From NCBI GenBank assembly GCA_964489295.1, contig CAZAXT010000004.1, forward strand, positions 1 to 41,599: a stretch of 41,599 nucleotides of DNA, written 5' to 3'. This document shows positions 8,728-16,966 of the stretch, one piece after another. This stretch comes from QS-5-54-17 sp964489295 (lineage in GTDB: Bacteria; Patescibacteriota; Saccharimonadia; QS-5-54-17). Numbering within the stretch: the stretch's first letter is position 1; each line of letters begins with the position of its first letter. Under the pieces are notes generated by a model. The model worked only from the letters and a program-made list of their open reading frames with translations, was not told the origin of the DNA and did no database searches. Both the position numbers and the translations under genes were made by a program.

Positions 8728-9135
8728 CAGTGCTGTTATCTTAAGATTATGTTGTGTGCTCGTTCAAAAAATGAGAAGAACGAGGCGGCAAATCCGCTAC
8801 CTAATATAATTTATGAGCGCTTGCCGCCCCGTCTGTACTCCAGACTGGCGACAATCGCAACATATATTGTTACATAAGCCACCTGGAGTCGCCCTCCAGC
8901 AAGCTGATGCCGCGGGGGCGTCGACAGCCGCCCTACCTATTTGGGTAAGGCCAGTATGGACATAATTCTCGGGTGTCCATGCCGGCCCTACCACAGTAGA
9001 CGGCCATCCAAAAAGGAGGTTCATCCATCCGCTTTCACAGATAGATGTGGTGTGAAGGAGCAGCTTTTAATAGTTTTGTTTTGTGTGATGTGTTGGTTTT
9101 GTTCCTGAATGTTTTCAGGCGCTATTAAAAGCTTA
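8701..9135 (-). ncRNA. Candidate structured non-coding RNA, about 430 nt, family not recognised
   Basis: Bounded by a strong sigma70-type promoter and an intrinsic terminator, with no convincing reading frame inside. Predicted stems seen by eye: a perfect 12-bp stem closing the 5' domain (9122-9133 with 9062-9073) around a small CCTGAA/TTCAGG hairpin and an A/C-rich single strand; TTCACA/TGTGAA (9034-9056); a long imperfect stem (8944-8962 with 8974-8992); CTGGAG/CTCCAG near 8882-8898; GTCTG/CAGAC near 8831-8845; and GGCGGCAA/TTTGCCGCC (about 8782-8828). An ACCTCCTTTTT stretch (9010-9020) resembles an anti-Shine-Dalgarno sequence. It lacks the conserved SRP RNA motif and is not RNase P or tmRNA, both found elsewhere. 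It could alternatively be a long trpS 3' region. Confidence 0.6.
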
Positions 9136-9140
9136 CCCTT

Positions 9141-9169
9141 AAGTTAGCATGAGTGGTTCGCCGTGTCAA
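9141..9169 (-). promoter_or_regulatory. Promoter of the ncRNA candidate
   Basis: Minus strand: TTGACA (9169-9164), a 17-nt spacer, TAACTT (9146-9141). The -35 is a perfect consensus. The transcript would begin about 9133-9136, right at the first strand of the RNA's 12-bp stem (AAGGGTAAGC). Confidence 0.75.
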
Positions 9170-9250
9170 TGGATTTCCACATGAACTTTTGTAGTAATTT
9201 TTTCTATAGTACAGGTGATGTTACTGGAATTTGGAATGTGATTTAAAAAA

Positions 9251-10372
9251 TTACTTTTCCCGTAATCCGATTGCTTGTTGCACGGTGTGTAATTGGTGGT
9301 CGGCAACGTTTTGCATTTGCTCTTCACTGGTAGCGAGCTTGTCTTCGATGGCAGCATCGTCGAGTTCGCCTAAGCGGGACTGGAAATCCTGCAGGAATTC
9401 GGCTACATTGTCGGCCACCGCTTCTTTGAGCGGGCCGTACTGGGTTTGGCCGATGAATTGTTCCGTATCGCCGTCAAGTAACTCAAGAATATCCAGGAGA
9501 TTGCTGACTCCCGGTTGATTTTCGTAGTCACGTTGAGCCGGCACTTCATTTTCGCTATCCGTAGTGGCGTTTTTAATCTTCCTGTGTGCATCGTCAGGTG
9601 GGTCGTTCAAGAACAGGACGCCTTTTCCGGTTTCGTCACTCTTGCTCATCTTTTTGGTCGGATCTACCAGGTCGCGGATGCGTAGTCCCTGATCCTTGCC
9701 GAAGAATTGGTGCTGCTCCTTGACTGGCTTGGGGAGCATAAACAATTCGCCGAAGCGGCTGTTGATGCGACCGGCGATATCACGAGTAAATTCCAAATGT
9801 TGCGTCTGATCATCGCCCACGGGTACGTACTCAGCGCCGTACAAGAGGATATCGGCTGCCATAAGGATTGGATAGCTAAAAAGCCCAACCGAAACTCTGG
9901 ATTTAATTTCACTAATAACCTCACTTTGCTTCTCTTCCATCTCATCCGTGTCGTGCAGTTCACCTTGTAATTGTTCGTTATAATATTCCGAATTCTCTTT
10001 ATACAGCTTTTTTGACCTGTCTTTATACTGAGTCATTCGTTCCATCTCGCCTACGCCTGTGAAGCAGCTCAAAATCCACGTCAGCTCACTGTGCGCCGGG
10101 ATAAAGCTCTGGCGGTACACATAAATGTCCTGGCTGTCCAGCGGAAGTCCGGCCGCCACATTCATCTTCACAGTGTTCAGCGTCTGCTCATACAGTCGTG
10201 AATGATCGATGGGCGTCGTGAAACTATGCAGGTCCGGAATGAACAAATTGACCTGATACTCGCCGGCATGCCGTTTGGCCATATCCGCCATCGGCAACAT
10301 GGCACCCAGATAGTTGCCAAGGTGCAGGTCGTTGTTAGATCGAAGACCGGTTAATATAACTGGCTTACTCAT
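9251..10372 (-). CDS. trpS: Tryptophanyl-tRNA synthetase
   Basis: Class I synthetase charging tRNA-Trp, 373 aa. The HIGH-type motif is DLHLGNYLGA; the KMSKS loop is KKMSKSDETG; GDDQTQHLEFTRDIAGR is the typical Trp/Tyr-RS core stretch. I chose the second of two adjacent ATGs (10372), which is spaced correctly from the AAAGGTG Shine-Dalgarno sequence inside the end of rmuC. The gene overlaps the 3' end of rmuC by 8 nt, so the pair is an operon. Confidence 0.96.
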   Translation of the reverse strand: MSKPVILTGLRSNNDLHLGNYLGAMLPMADMAKRHAGEYQVNLFIPDLHSFTTPIDHSRLYEQTLNTVKMNVAAGLPLDSQDIYVYRQSFIPAHSELTWILSCFTGVGEMERMTQYKDRSKKLYKENSEYYNEQLQGELHDTDEMEEKQSEVISEIKSRVSVGLFSYPILMAADILLYGAEYVPVGDDQTQHLEFTRDIAGRINSRFGELFMLPKPVKEQHQFFGKDQGLRIRDLVDPTKKMSKSDETGKGVLFLNDPPDDAHRKIKNATTDSENEVPAQRDYENQPGVSNLLDILELLDGDTEQFIGQTQYGPLKEAVADNVAEFLQDFQSRLGELDDAAIEDKLATSEEQMQNVADHQLHTVQQAIGLREK

Positions 10373-11435
10373 CATCACCTTTCCGCGGTTTATCAATGGT
10401 GGCCGGGTCCACTGCCCGCTCGGTATCGGCGATGCGGACCACGTCCTTGTCTATTTTACCAAGTTCTTTGTGAGCGGTGTTGAAATGATTAACCGTTGTT
10501 CCCAGCGAATTGCCCAGCTTTTGCATATATTCCTCGTGGGTCGCGATGTGCCGGTGCAGCTCGGTCACGCGCTTCTGGATCTCCCGGACATTCTCTTCTA
10601 TCTCCAGGCTGCGCAACCCCTGGATGACCGTTTGTAGATAGGCCATGAAGGACGTCGGCGAGACGATGATAACCCGTTTTTCCTGAAAGGCATACTCGAT
10701 CAAATCCCGAGCGGTGGTGTTGCTGTTGCCGACGTTGTTGATCAACAGATCATAGTAAACGCCTTCCGAGGGGATGAACATGAAGGCGAAATCCATAGTG
10801 CCCAGATTCGGCTGGATATACTTGGCCGTTTCATCGATGCGGTTTTTCAGGTCGGCCTTGAACTCTTTTTGTATGCGATCGCGTTTGTCATCATCGTGCT
10901 CCTGTACCAGGCGATTATAGTTTTCCAGGCTGAATTTGGAGTCGATAGGCAGCGTTTTTCCTTGATCAAGGAAAATAGCCGCGTCCGGGATAAGCTTGTT
11001 GCCCTTTTCATCCTCGCCCAATGTATATTGTAGCCGGAATCGTTCCGGCGGCAGCACGTTCTTAAGTACCGTTTCCAGATAGTATTCACCCAGCACGCCC
11101 CGCTGTTTGGGGTTCTGGAGGATGTCCTGGAGACTCTGGAGTTGGTCGGTGACGCTGACGACCTGCTTATTGGTTTCATCCAGTTTGCCAAGCCGTTCGC
11201 GCACGTCGCCGATCACGTTCTGGGCATCTTTCATCTGTTTGTGAATGGTATCCTGTAGCGAGGTCTGGTTGGATTGCAGTCGTTCATCCAGCCGGGTTTG
11301 CAATTGGCTCATTTGTTCCTGCAGCAGATGCAGGCTTTCACTATCAGATCCTGACTGCTGTTTGCGGAATATTGCCGTTGCTATAACACCGGTTATCACT
11401 CCTGCTGCGAGCAATAGTACGTATTCGATCGGCAC
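10365..11435 (-). CDS. rmuC: RmuC-family DNA recombination protein
   Basis: 356 aa, GTG start with an AGGAG 7 nt upstream. An N-terminal membrane helix (about 4-23) is followed by a long coiled coil (about 30-120) and the RmuC core (GVLGEYYLETVLKNVLPP, PIDSKFSLENY, FAFMFIPSEGVYYDLL, IIVSPTSFMAYLQTV). In E. coli RmuC limits inversions at short inverted repeats; the core resembles restriction-enzyme-fold nucleases. It precedes trpS and overlaps it. Family call firm, biochemical role inferred. Confidence 0.92.
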   Translation of the reverse strand: MPIEYVLLLAAGVITGVIATAIFRKQQSGSDSESLHLLQEQMSQLQTRLDERLQSNQTSLQDTIHKQMKDAQNVIGDVRERLGKLDETNKQVVSVTDQLQSLQDILQNPKQRGVLGEYYLETVLKNVLPPERFRLQYTLGEDEKGNKLIPDAAIFLDQGKTLPIDSKFSLENYNRLVQEHDDDKRDRIQKEFKADLKNRIDETAKYIQPNLGTMDFAFMFIPSEGVYYDLLINNVGNSNTTARDLIEYAFQEKRVIIVSPTSFMAYLQTVIQGLRSLEIEENVREIQKRVTELHRHIATHEEYMQKLGNSLGTTVNHFNTAHKELGKIDKDVVRIADTERAVDPATIDKPRKGDDE

Positions 11436-11659
11436 CTACGCACTCCTGTTTTTACTACACACAGCGTAGCACACCCCATCCGTTCGCGCCTACGGTTTAT
11501 ACGTGACGCGGCACTACCGCATACATTACTGTATTATTTTCTAGCCTGGAAAGTATATTTCACTAAAACTCTGGGGATCACCCATGGCCATCCATCGTGA
11601 ACGTGTTGCAAAGACGGTACTTGAAATGAAACGAGTATGGAGGCGATACATAAGCCCCA

Positions 11660-11896
11660 TCATGCTTTTTGGGGTGCAGTTTTCTGCTTGGGTTTTTGTT
11701 TTCGTTGCCGTATGATTTCGGCGCCGCCGGCTTGAGCTGCGTTCACCCCGGCGCCAGCAAACAGCACGTTTTCATAGGCAGGGAATACGACACCGGCTCC
11801 GCCCAGTGCCGCGGCACCGAGTAAACTGACATTTCGGAACCACTTGAGCCGTTCGGGATCTAATAATCCTTGTTTTTCCACCCTATCCGTTGCCAT
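11660..11896 (-). CDS. Small hypothetical membrane-associated protein
   Basis: 78 aa from ATG 11896. The central half is Ala/Gly-rich and hydrophobic (NVSLLGAAALGGAGVVFPAYENVLFAGAGV), long enough for one or two membrane segments, and is followed by a very basic tail (RQRKQKPKQKTAPQKA). The family is not recognised. The longer frame from 12004 is less likely, because an extended -10 (TGC-TATAAT, 11903-11911) ends 6 nt before the ATG at 11896. Confidence 0.55.
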   Translation of the reverse strand: MATDRVEKQGLLDPERLKWFRNVSLLGAAALGGAGVVFPAYENVLFAGAGVNAAQAGGAEIIRQRKQKPKQKTAPQKA

Positions 11897-11902
11897 ATCC
11901 TC

Positions 11903-11911
11903 ATTATAGCA
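11903..11911 (-). promoter_or_regulatory. Extended -10 promoter, 6 nt before the ATG
   Basis: TGC-TATAAT, then GAGGAT, then ATG on the minus strand. The hexamer is a perfect consensus. The intervening GAGGAT could look like a Shine-Dalgarno sequence but would be too close to the ATG and mostly upstream of the transcription start. Confidence 0.6.
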
Positions 11912-12102
11912 CTGTTTGTACTCCGTTTCGGCGGAGCTACCCGTTAAGAGGTAATCCAGCAAACCACGCCCTTCCAAACCAAGTCGTAACCACGGATAAA
12001 TCATATTTAAATATGATTTCCGTCGGAGTTATACGCTACTGTAATGGTATTGTTTTAGACGTATTGCCAGGTGCTCAGAGCGCAGCTATATTTTGAACGC
12101 GC

Positions 12103-14532
12103 TTACTCGGATTGCGCGTCAGTGGTTTCAGTATTCGCAGCCTCCAGGTCCAGATCCCCAGCATCCAGCGTCACGCTGTTGCCCGGTTGTAAATCGCCGC
12201 TCAAAAGCAGCTTGGATACCACGTTTTCCACCGTACGTTGCATAACTCGGCGCATCGGCCGTGCACCGAGTCGCGGATCGTATCCTGCGTCCACGATGGC
12301 TTGGGTGGCCGCATCGGTCAAAGCAACGGAAACCTGCCGATCGGCCAGGTTCTGGTTGACGTCACGTAAGAGTAATTCCACGACCTGTAAGAGCTCATTC
12401 TTCCCGAGCGGCCGGAATAGCACAGTTTCGTCGAACCGGTTGATCAGCTCGGGCTTGAATTGTTGATCACTGATAAGCTGGTCGATAAACTCCTGGCTGA
12501 AATCTTTCAGATCATAACCTTCCTCTATAAAGGAACGAATAGTGTCAGCGCCAGCATTGGACGTAGTGATGACGATAGCATCACGGAACGACACTGCCCT
12601 GCCGTTGGTATCCGTTAACTGCCCTTCGTCCAGCATTTGTAGCAATAAATTCAACACTTCATCTGATGCTTTCTCGATCTCATCCAGCAATACCACACTG
12701 AAGGGTTGCATACGCATAGCAGTCAGGAATGTACCGCTGTCACCTGCTGGTGCCAGTAATCGCTGGGTGCTCTCGGGTTGGTTGTATTCGGTCATGTCCA
12801 CTCGAACCATATGATCCTCGCCACCGAAATACAGGGCCGCCAGCGACTTGCTGAGCTCAGTTTTGCCTACACCCGTCGGCCCCAGGAAGAGAAAACTTCC
12901 GACCGGCCGGTTCTGATCCCGTACGCCCGCTCGTGCCCGCCGTAGGGCGTCGGATACGACCCCTACGGCGTATGACTGGTTGACCATCCGCTGATGTAAA
13001 TGATCTTCCAGATTCAGCAATACGTCCTGTTCAGCATCCGTTGTCCCGGATACTTTGGTGCCGGTCATCGATTCGACCGCCTGCTGCACCGACGCAGGTA
13101 ACACCCAGCCGGATACCGCGTTCGGAGCCGCGCTTTTGAGCAATGTGATGCCTTTGCCCGGAAACGCCTGGTCGGGCATATACCGATCCGCCAACCGATA
13201 CGTTTCCCGGATGGCCTGATAACGTATATGCACTTCTTTCTCGGTCTCCACTGCCAGTGATTGGTCCTGGAGTACGTATTCCGTCATCTGCTGATCTGGT
13301 TCGGTGATTTGTATCTGTTGTATATAAGCCGCGATGTCCGGAGCGGTACTGGCGAGTTGCTGCCAGTCCTCGGGTCGCAACGCAAGTACGATGCGCGCGG
13401 CATTATTGGAGACCACCTGAGCGAGGATGTTGGTCATGTCGGTCGCTCCGGATTGCTCGGTCAGAAAACTGCGGGCGTCATCGAAGAACAGGATGATATT
13501 TCCTGCCTGGCGCGATTCGGCGATGATCCGCAACAGGAGTGACTCCAGGTTGCCGCTACGGTTGGCTTCGGACACGATAGCGGTTGAATCAAGGGAGAAC
13601 ACTTTATAGTACTGTAGCGTGTGATTGGCGGGATCCAGTAACCGTTCGGCCAGCGCATAAACCAGTGAGGTTTTGCCGGCTCCGGTTTTTCCTATCAGTG
13701 CGATCGAGTTTTGGGTTTTCTGCGCCAGCGTATGCAACATCTGATCCAGGCTGCTGGAGTGTGTCTGCAGGTACATATGCTGGTACACGCCGTGTTCGAC
13801 ATCGGTGCTGATATCGTGGCCGAATCGATTCAAAAGTGGCGTGTACCCAGCTGCCCAATCCCGGGCAAACCCACCGAATGATCGATTTTGTTGTAATTTA
13901 TGTAATATTTTATCTGTTCTAAATTGCCAATGCAGAACATGAACGACATCTTCGGCTTGTAGCTTCTGCTCTTGCAGCCATTGTTCACTGTCGTCGCGAT
14001 TGAGTATGAGCGCCGTTGCCATGGCGCCGTCCGTAATCGAACTCGCACCAACGTACTGGCTCAACCGACGGGCGTGCTCCCATGCCGGATGCATATCCTC
14101 CGATGAGTCGCTCACTCTAGCAGTTACTTCCTGTGGATCCAACCCTAGGCGGTTCAATATGAATCCAGTGGGCCACGTGCCAAGTAGTTCGATCCATAAC
14201 TGCCGGGGGGTGTTGCTATCCGAGGCGCACCGTAAAAGCATGAAGTCGGCTTGGGCATTCGGATCGATCGCATCAGTATTGATCCCAGCGGTCGGCGGTA
14301 CATCCCGCAGGTACAAGCGCCACCATAGAAAAAGTTGAACTAGCAATATCAGGATAGCTCCGGCAAGGTATATGATACTGACCGGCCAATTCAAAAGCAT
14401 TGACGTGGCCAAAACCACTGCACCGACCAGAAAAACCACACGCCATATCCATACGTGCCAGCCTTCGAGCCAGTGACGGTAGCGGGCAGACCGGACCCTG
14501 AACGCGTTCGGCTGTATCGCTTTTATATCCAT
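12103..14532 (-). CDS. Membrane-anchored ClpC/ClpA-like AAA+ ATPase
   Basis: 809 aa from ATG 14532, which lies inside the end of the upstream small membrane gene (10-nt overlap). Two N-terminal transmembrane helices (about 31-48 and 52-70) are followed by a helical domain (about 95-215) in the place of a Clp N-domain and then two AAA+ modules. D1: Walker A GKTGAGKT (281-288), with an Asp-Asp (LFFDD, 347-351) where Asp-Glu is usual. D2 is canonical: GPTGVGKT (551-558), VVLLDEIEKA (613-622), the sensor-1 region VITTSNAGAD, then FDETVLFRPL and a Clp C-terminal domain with GARPMRRV. It probably unfolds proteins at the membrane, for a ClpP-type protease or alone. D1 may be a weak or structural ATPase. 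Confidence 0.88.
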   Translation of the reverse strand: MDIKAIQPNAFRVRSARYRHWLEGWHVWIWRVVFLVGAVVLATSMLLNWPVSIIYLAGAILILLVQLFLWWRLYLRDVPPTAGINTDAIDPNAQADFMLLRCASDSNTPRQLWIELLGTWPTGFILNRLGLDPQEVTARVSDSSEDMHPAWEHARRLSQYVGASSITDGAMATALILNRDDSEQWLQEQKLQAEDVVHVLHWQFRTDKILHKLQQNRSFGGFARDWAAGYTPLLNRFGHDISTDVEHGVYQHMYLQTHSSSLDQMLHTLAQKTQNSIALIGKTGAGKTSLVYALAERLLDPANHTLQYYKVFSLDSTAIVSEANRSGNLESLLLRIIAESRQAGNIILFFDDARSFLTEQSGATDMTNILAQVVSNNAARIVLALRPEDWQQLASTAPDIAAYIQQIQITEPDQQMTEYVLQDQSLAVETEKEVHIRYQAIRETYRLADRYMPDQAFPGKGITLLKSAAPNAVSGWVLPASVQQAVESMTGTKVSGTTDAEQDVLLNLEDHLHQRMVNQSYAVGVVSDALRRARAGVRDQNRPVGSFLFLGPTGVGKTELSKSLAALYFGGEDHMVRVDMTEYNQPESTQRLLAPAGDSGTFLTAMRMQPFSVVLLDEIEKASDEVLNLLLQMLDEGQLTDTNGRAVSFRDAIVITTSNAGADTIRSFIEEGYDLKDFSQEFIDQLISDQQFKPELINRFDETVLFRPLGKNELLQVVELLLRDVNQNLADRQVSVALTDAATQAIVDAGYDPRLGARPMRRVMQRTVENVVSKLLLSGDLQPGNSVTLDAGDLDLEAANTETTDAQSE

Positions 14533-14900
14533 ATCCGCACCACCGCCATTATGAAACCGCCGACCACCGCTACGGGGGCAAACGGCCACAGCAGCAACAG
14601 CACGCCTCCCGTTATGGCCGTTGCGGTCAAGAATACGATCGCCACACCCAGTACGATAATCCGTATAAACGCACCCAGGAACCGCGAAACCTGGTTCCCC
14701 ACCCACCATTGCAGCCGCACTGGTAATGGCGTATTTGGGCCCGCCACGTTAACGGTCTGTTTCCATGGAGCGAATAGAGTGCGCACCAGAACCGGTACGG
14801 AAAAATTATGCAGCGTAGCGTGCAACAGACGGAGTAACGCCCGTGCTGCGGCCTGCCACCCGTACCGGTACCACCACTGCCACAAGGTGAGAATTATCAT
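14523..14900 (-). CDS. Small membrane protein paired with the Clp-like ATPase
   Basis: 125 aa. The N-terminal part is amphipathic and Trp/Arg-rich (WQWWYRYGWQAAARALLRLL). The C-terminal part has two strong transmembrane segments (about 76-96 and 98-122). The family is not recognised. Its stop overlaps the start of the Clp-like gene, so they are coupled and may form one membrane complex. A -10 (TGC-TAAAAT) lies 6 nt before the ATG. Confidence 0.65.
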   Translation of the reverse strand: MIILTLWQWWYRYGWQAAARALLRLLHATLHNFSVPVLVRTLFAPWKQTVNVAGPNTPLPVRLQWWVGNQVSRFLGAFIRIIVLGVAIVFLTATAITGGVLLLLWPFAPVAVVGGFIMAVVRIWI

Positions 14901-15049
14901 AGGTGCATTTTAGCACAGAAATCAGGGTGCAGCGTGTAAAGCCCGGGATACATGCAATACGATAAGATGCGACGATTCACCAGGCCATACGGTCTCGTTT
15001 CTTTGGGTTCGGGTTTTGCACGTTTTTTCCGTTTTTCTTCTTTCTCCAC
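14897..15049 (-). CDS. Possible small basic protein ORF
   Basis: A 50-aa frame with a GTG start preceded by AGGA, a Lys/Arg/Glu-rich N-terminus (VEKEEKRKKRAKPEPKE) and a Cys/Tyr-containing end. Its TGA overlaps the ATG of the next gene. Against it: it runs through the -10 box of that gene, and its first third overlaps purine-rich repeat-like sequence. Included as a possibility only. Confidence 0.22.
   Translation of the reverse strand: MEKEEKRKKRAKPEPKETRPYGLVNRRILSYCMYPGLYTLHPDFCAKMHL
14907..14915 (-). promoter_or_regulatory. Extended -10 promoter of the Clp-like operon
   Basis: TGC-TAAAAT, then GCACCT, then ATG (14900) on the minus strand: the same extended -10 plus 6-nt arrangement as at 8436 and 11903. 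No Shine-Dalgarno sequence. Confidence 0.55.
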
Positions 15050-15133
15050 ACTTCCTACTTTTTATCTCCTCATAAATGGCATACCCGGTGCTTCTAAAAT
15101 TCCTTTACTCGCCTTGGGCCCGGTTCGTGTAGC

Positions 15134-16879
15134 TCAACCATTGAGTACATTTTGTATTTGGCGGGCGAGTTTTTCGAATTGCCACCACTGTCCGCCATAG
15201 GAGTAAATGGCTAATACGTAGTCACGCCCATTACCTTCTACGATAGCGACGTCATGCAAATACCCCTGGAAGAATCCGATTTTATTAGCCACTGTACCCG
15301 ACGATCCGGCTGGTATACCGCTCCGATAAATCTGCTGCTGTAAATGGCCGAGCAACCGCCCTGTATGGTGTTCATTCAGCAACTCTCCCCTTCGCAGCCG
15401 CTGCATAAATGCCGTCGCATCTGAGGGGGTTGTGTGTTTATTGACCCGGCCGGATCGTTGATTATTCAGTGTAGTTTGCTGAAATCCGGCATCATTGAGC
15501 AGTTTATCTACCCGCTCCCAGCCTATTGCATTGCCGAGCGCCGTTGCGCAGGGATTCGTCGAGTACAGGATCATCTTCTTCAGACAGTACCCGACATTAC
15601 CTGCTCCCGTTTCCTGATTCATGCTCAGGTTATCGTTCTCGATCTCGGTGTAGGCCGTGTACGCCAGATACATTTTATAGGTACTGGCGGTCACGAATCG
15701 TTTATTACCGTTGTGCGAAGCCTGTATATTGCCATCCATGGTGCGGACGACCAACCCGTAATTCCCACTGTGCGAAGCCGCGAAGTTAGCAAGAAGCGCT
15801 TCAATGCCCTGGTTGCTTCTGCTGTAGGATACGTCGCGCTCGAGGGGCGGTTCCACGGTGTTAATCACGAGTGCTACTTCGGCCGTTCCATTCTCCGACA
15901 ATAGCGCCGATCGTATACTTTTCATACTGGCGCTTACGTCGAGCTCGCGTCCTTTTTCACCGGGGGTTTCGTTTTCTACGGTGCCATCCCGGACAACTTG
16001 CTCTCTTGGAACCGGTTGTTCATCGATGTTTTTAGCCAATTCCTGTAAATGCGCAGTGATTTCCCGTTCGTTTACTCCCGGGGACGGCATTCCTTCCCCG
16101 TTCTTTTCAATCGCCAGCCAACTGGCCACCTCCCGATCCTCTACCGTGTATGTCGTATCATTATGAGTAAGGCGGACATCAGTCGCCATAAGCCGCCGCA
16201 TTTCCCGGGCAACGTGATCGATCTGACCCGCCGTAATATCAGGAGGCTGTGTTTCTACGGGTACCGACACGGTGTCATCCAGCTCAGCAGCGTTATCACG
16301 CAACCGACGCTTCAGAATACCGGTGTTGATCTGCCGGGATGATTGTCCCGGTTTGACTTTGGCCTCTCGGCCGTCCAGCACGACCTGGGCGTCGAGCGAT
16401 TCGCGTTCATATTCGGCAAAAGTATTCTCCAGAAACGAATTGAACCGTTTTTCGTCAAGCTCTACGACCAGATCGTAGTCTTGAACATTCCAGAAGTTCC
16501 ACGCACTCTCTATACCGCGCCTCCGACTCTGCTGTTGGTCACGGATACGGCTGTACGATTCAGGCATATCGAAGGTTATCCCCGTTTCTGCGTATGTAGC
16601 GGTTGTGGTGTAGGAGTCTATCCGGAATTTCACGCTGCGACCGGCCAGTTCATTTTTTTCAAAAGCGCCGGCCGCTTCCTCTGACGTCATTCCCCCGATA
16701 TACTCCCCGCCCATCCACGTACCCGGTGTCAACCGCTGTTGAGGATACACATGGGCAGCCGTGTACCCGACCACCCAGACGCCGAACGTTACCATAAGCG
16801 TCAACGCTGCTCCCGCAGTCCACATCCAGCGGTGGTGTATATACTTATGGGAAGCTACGCGGAAAACAAGCGTATGCAT
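15134..16879 (-). CDS. Membrane-anchored serine beta-lactamase-fold protein with PG-binding (VanW/YoaR-type) N-terminal domain
   Basis: 581 aa. One N-terminal transmembrane helix (about 20-42), so the rest is outside the membrane. Residues about 45-280 resemble the VanW/YoaR-associated peptidoglycan-binding domain (GEYIGGMTSEEAAGAFEK). Residues about 350-581 resemble class A beta-lactamases and DD-peptidase-like proteins: S-x-x-K is STYK (S399, K402), an STN at 440-442 takes the SDN-like position, and NKIG (532-535) takes the place of the usual K-T-G. The K-T-G threonine is thus Ile, and beta-lactam hydrolysis is uncertain. A role in cell-wall binding or remodelling is inferred. No clear Shine-Dalgarno sequence or leaderless -10 was found. 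Confidence 0.8.
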   Translation of the reverse strand: MHTLVFRVASHKYIHHRWMWTAGAALTLMVTFGVWVVGYTAAHVYPQQRLTPGTWMGGEYIGGMTSEEAAGAFEKNELAGRSVKFRIDSYTTTATYAETGITFDMPESYSRIRDQQQSRRRGIESAWNFWNVQDYDLVVELDEKRFNSFLENTFAEYERESLDAQVVLDGREAKVKPGQSSRQINTGILKRRLRDNAAELDDTVSVPVETQPPDITAGQIDHVAREMRRLMATDVRLTHNDTTYTVEDREVASWLAIEKNGEGMPSPGVNEREITAHLQELAKNIDEQPVPREQVVRDGTVENETPGEKGRELDVSASMKSIRSALLSENGTAEVALVINTVEPPLERDVSYSRSNQGIEALLANFAASHSGNYGLVVRTMDGNIQASHNGNKRFVTASTYKMYLAYTAYTEIENDNLSMNQETGAGNVGYCLKKMILYSTNPCATALGNAIGWERVDKLLNDAGFQQTTLNNQRSGRVNKHTTPSDATAFMQRLRRGELLNEHHTGRLLGHLQQQIYRSGIPAGSSGTVANKIGFFQGYLHDVAIVEGNGRDYVLAIYSYGGQWWQFEKLARQIQNVLNG

Positions 16880-16966
16880 GATAGACGTTTTTTGATGTTT
16901 TATTTATTTTTATATAGTGACTATGCGCACATCATACCAGATGCAGGTATCCCAGTATACGTGCAT

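Noticed and set aside
8527..8877. 116-aa plus-strand frame
   Set aside because: No protein-like features, no ribosome site, runs across the minus-strand terminator and the ncRNA candidate.
8797..9024. 75-aa minus-strand frame inside the ncRNA candidate
   Set aside because: Trp/Cys-rich random-looking sequence with no family; the region is better explained by RNA stems.
11584..11715. 43-aa plus-strand frame with a hydrophobic end
   Set aside because: Overlaps the minus-strand 78-aa gene; the hydrophobic part is the antisense of its Lys/Gln tail.
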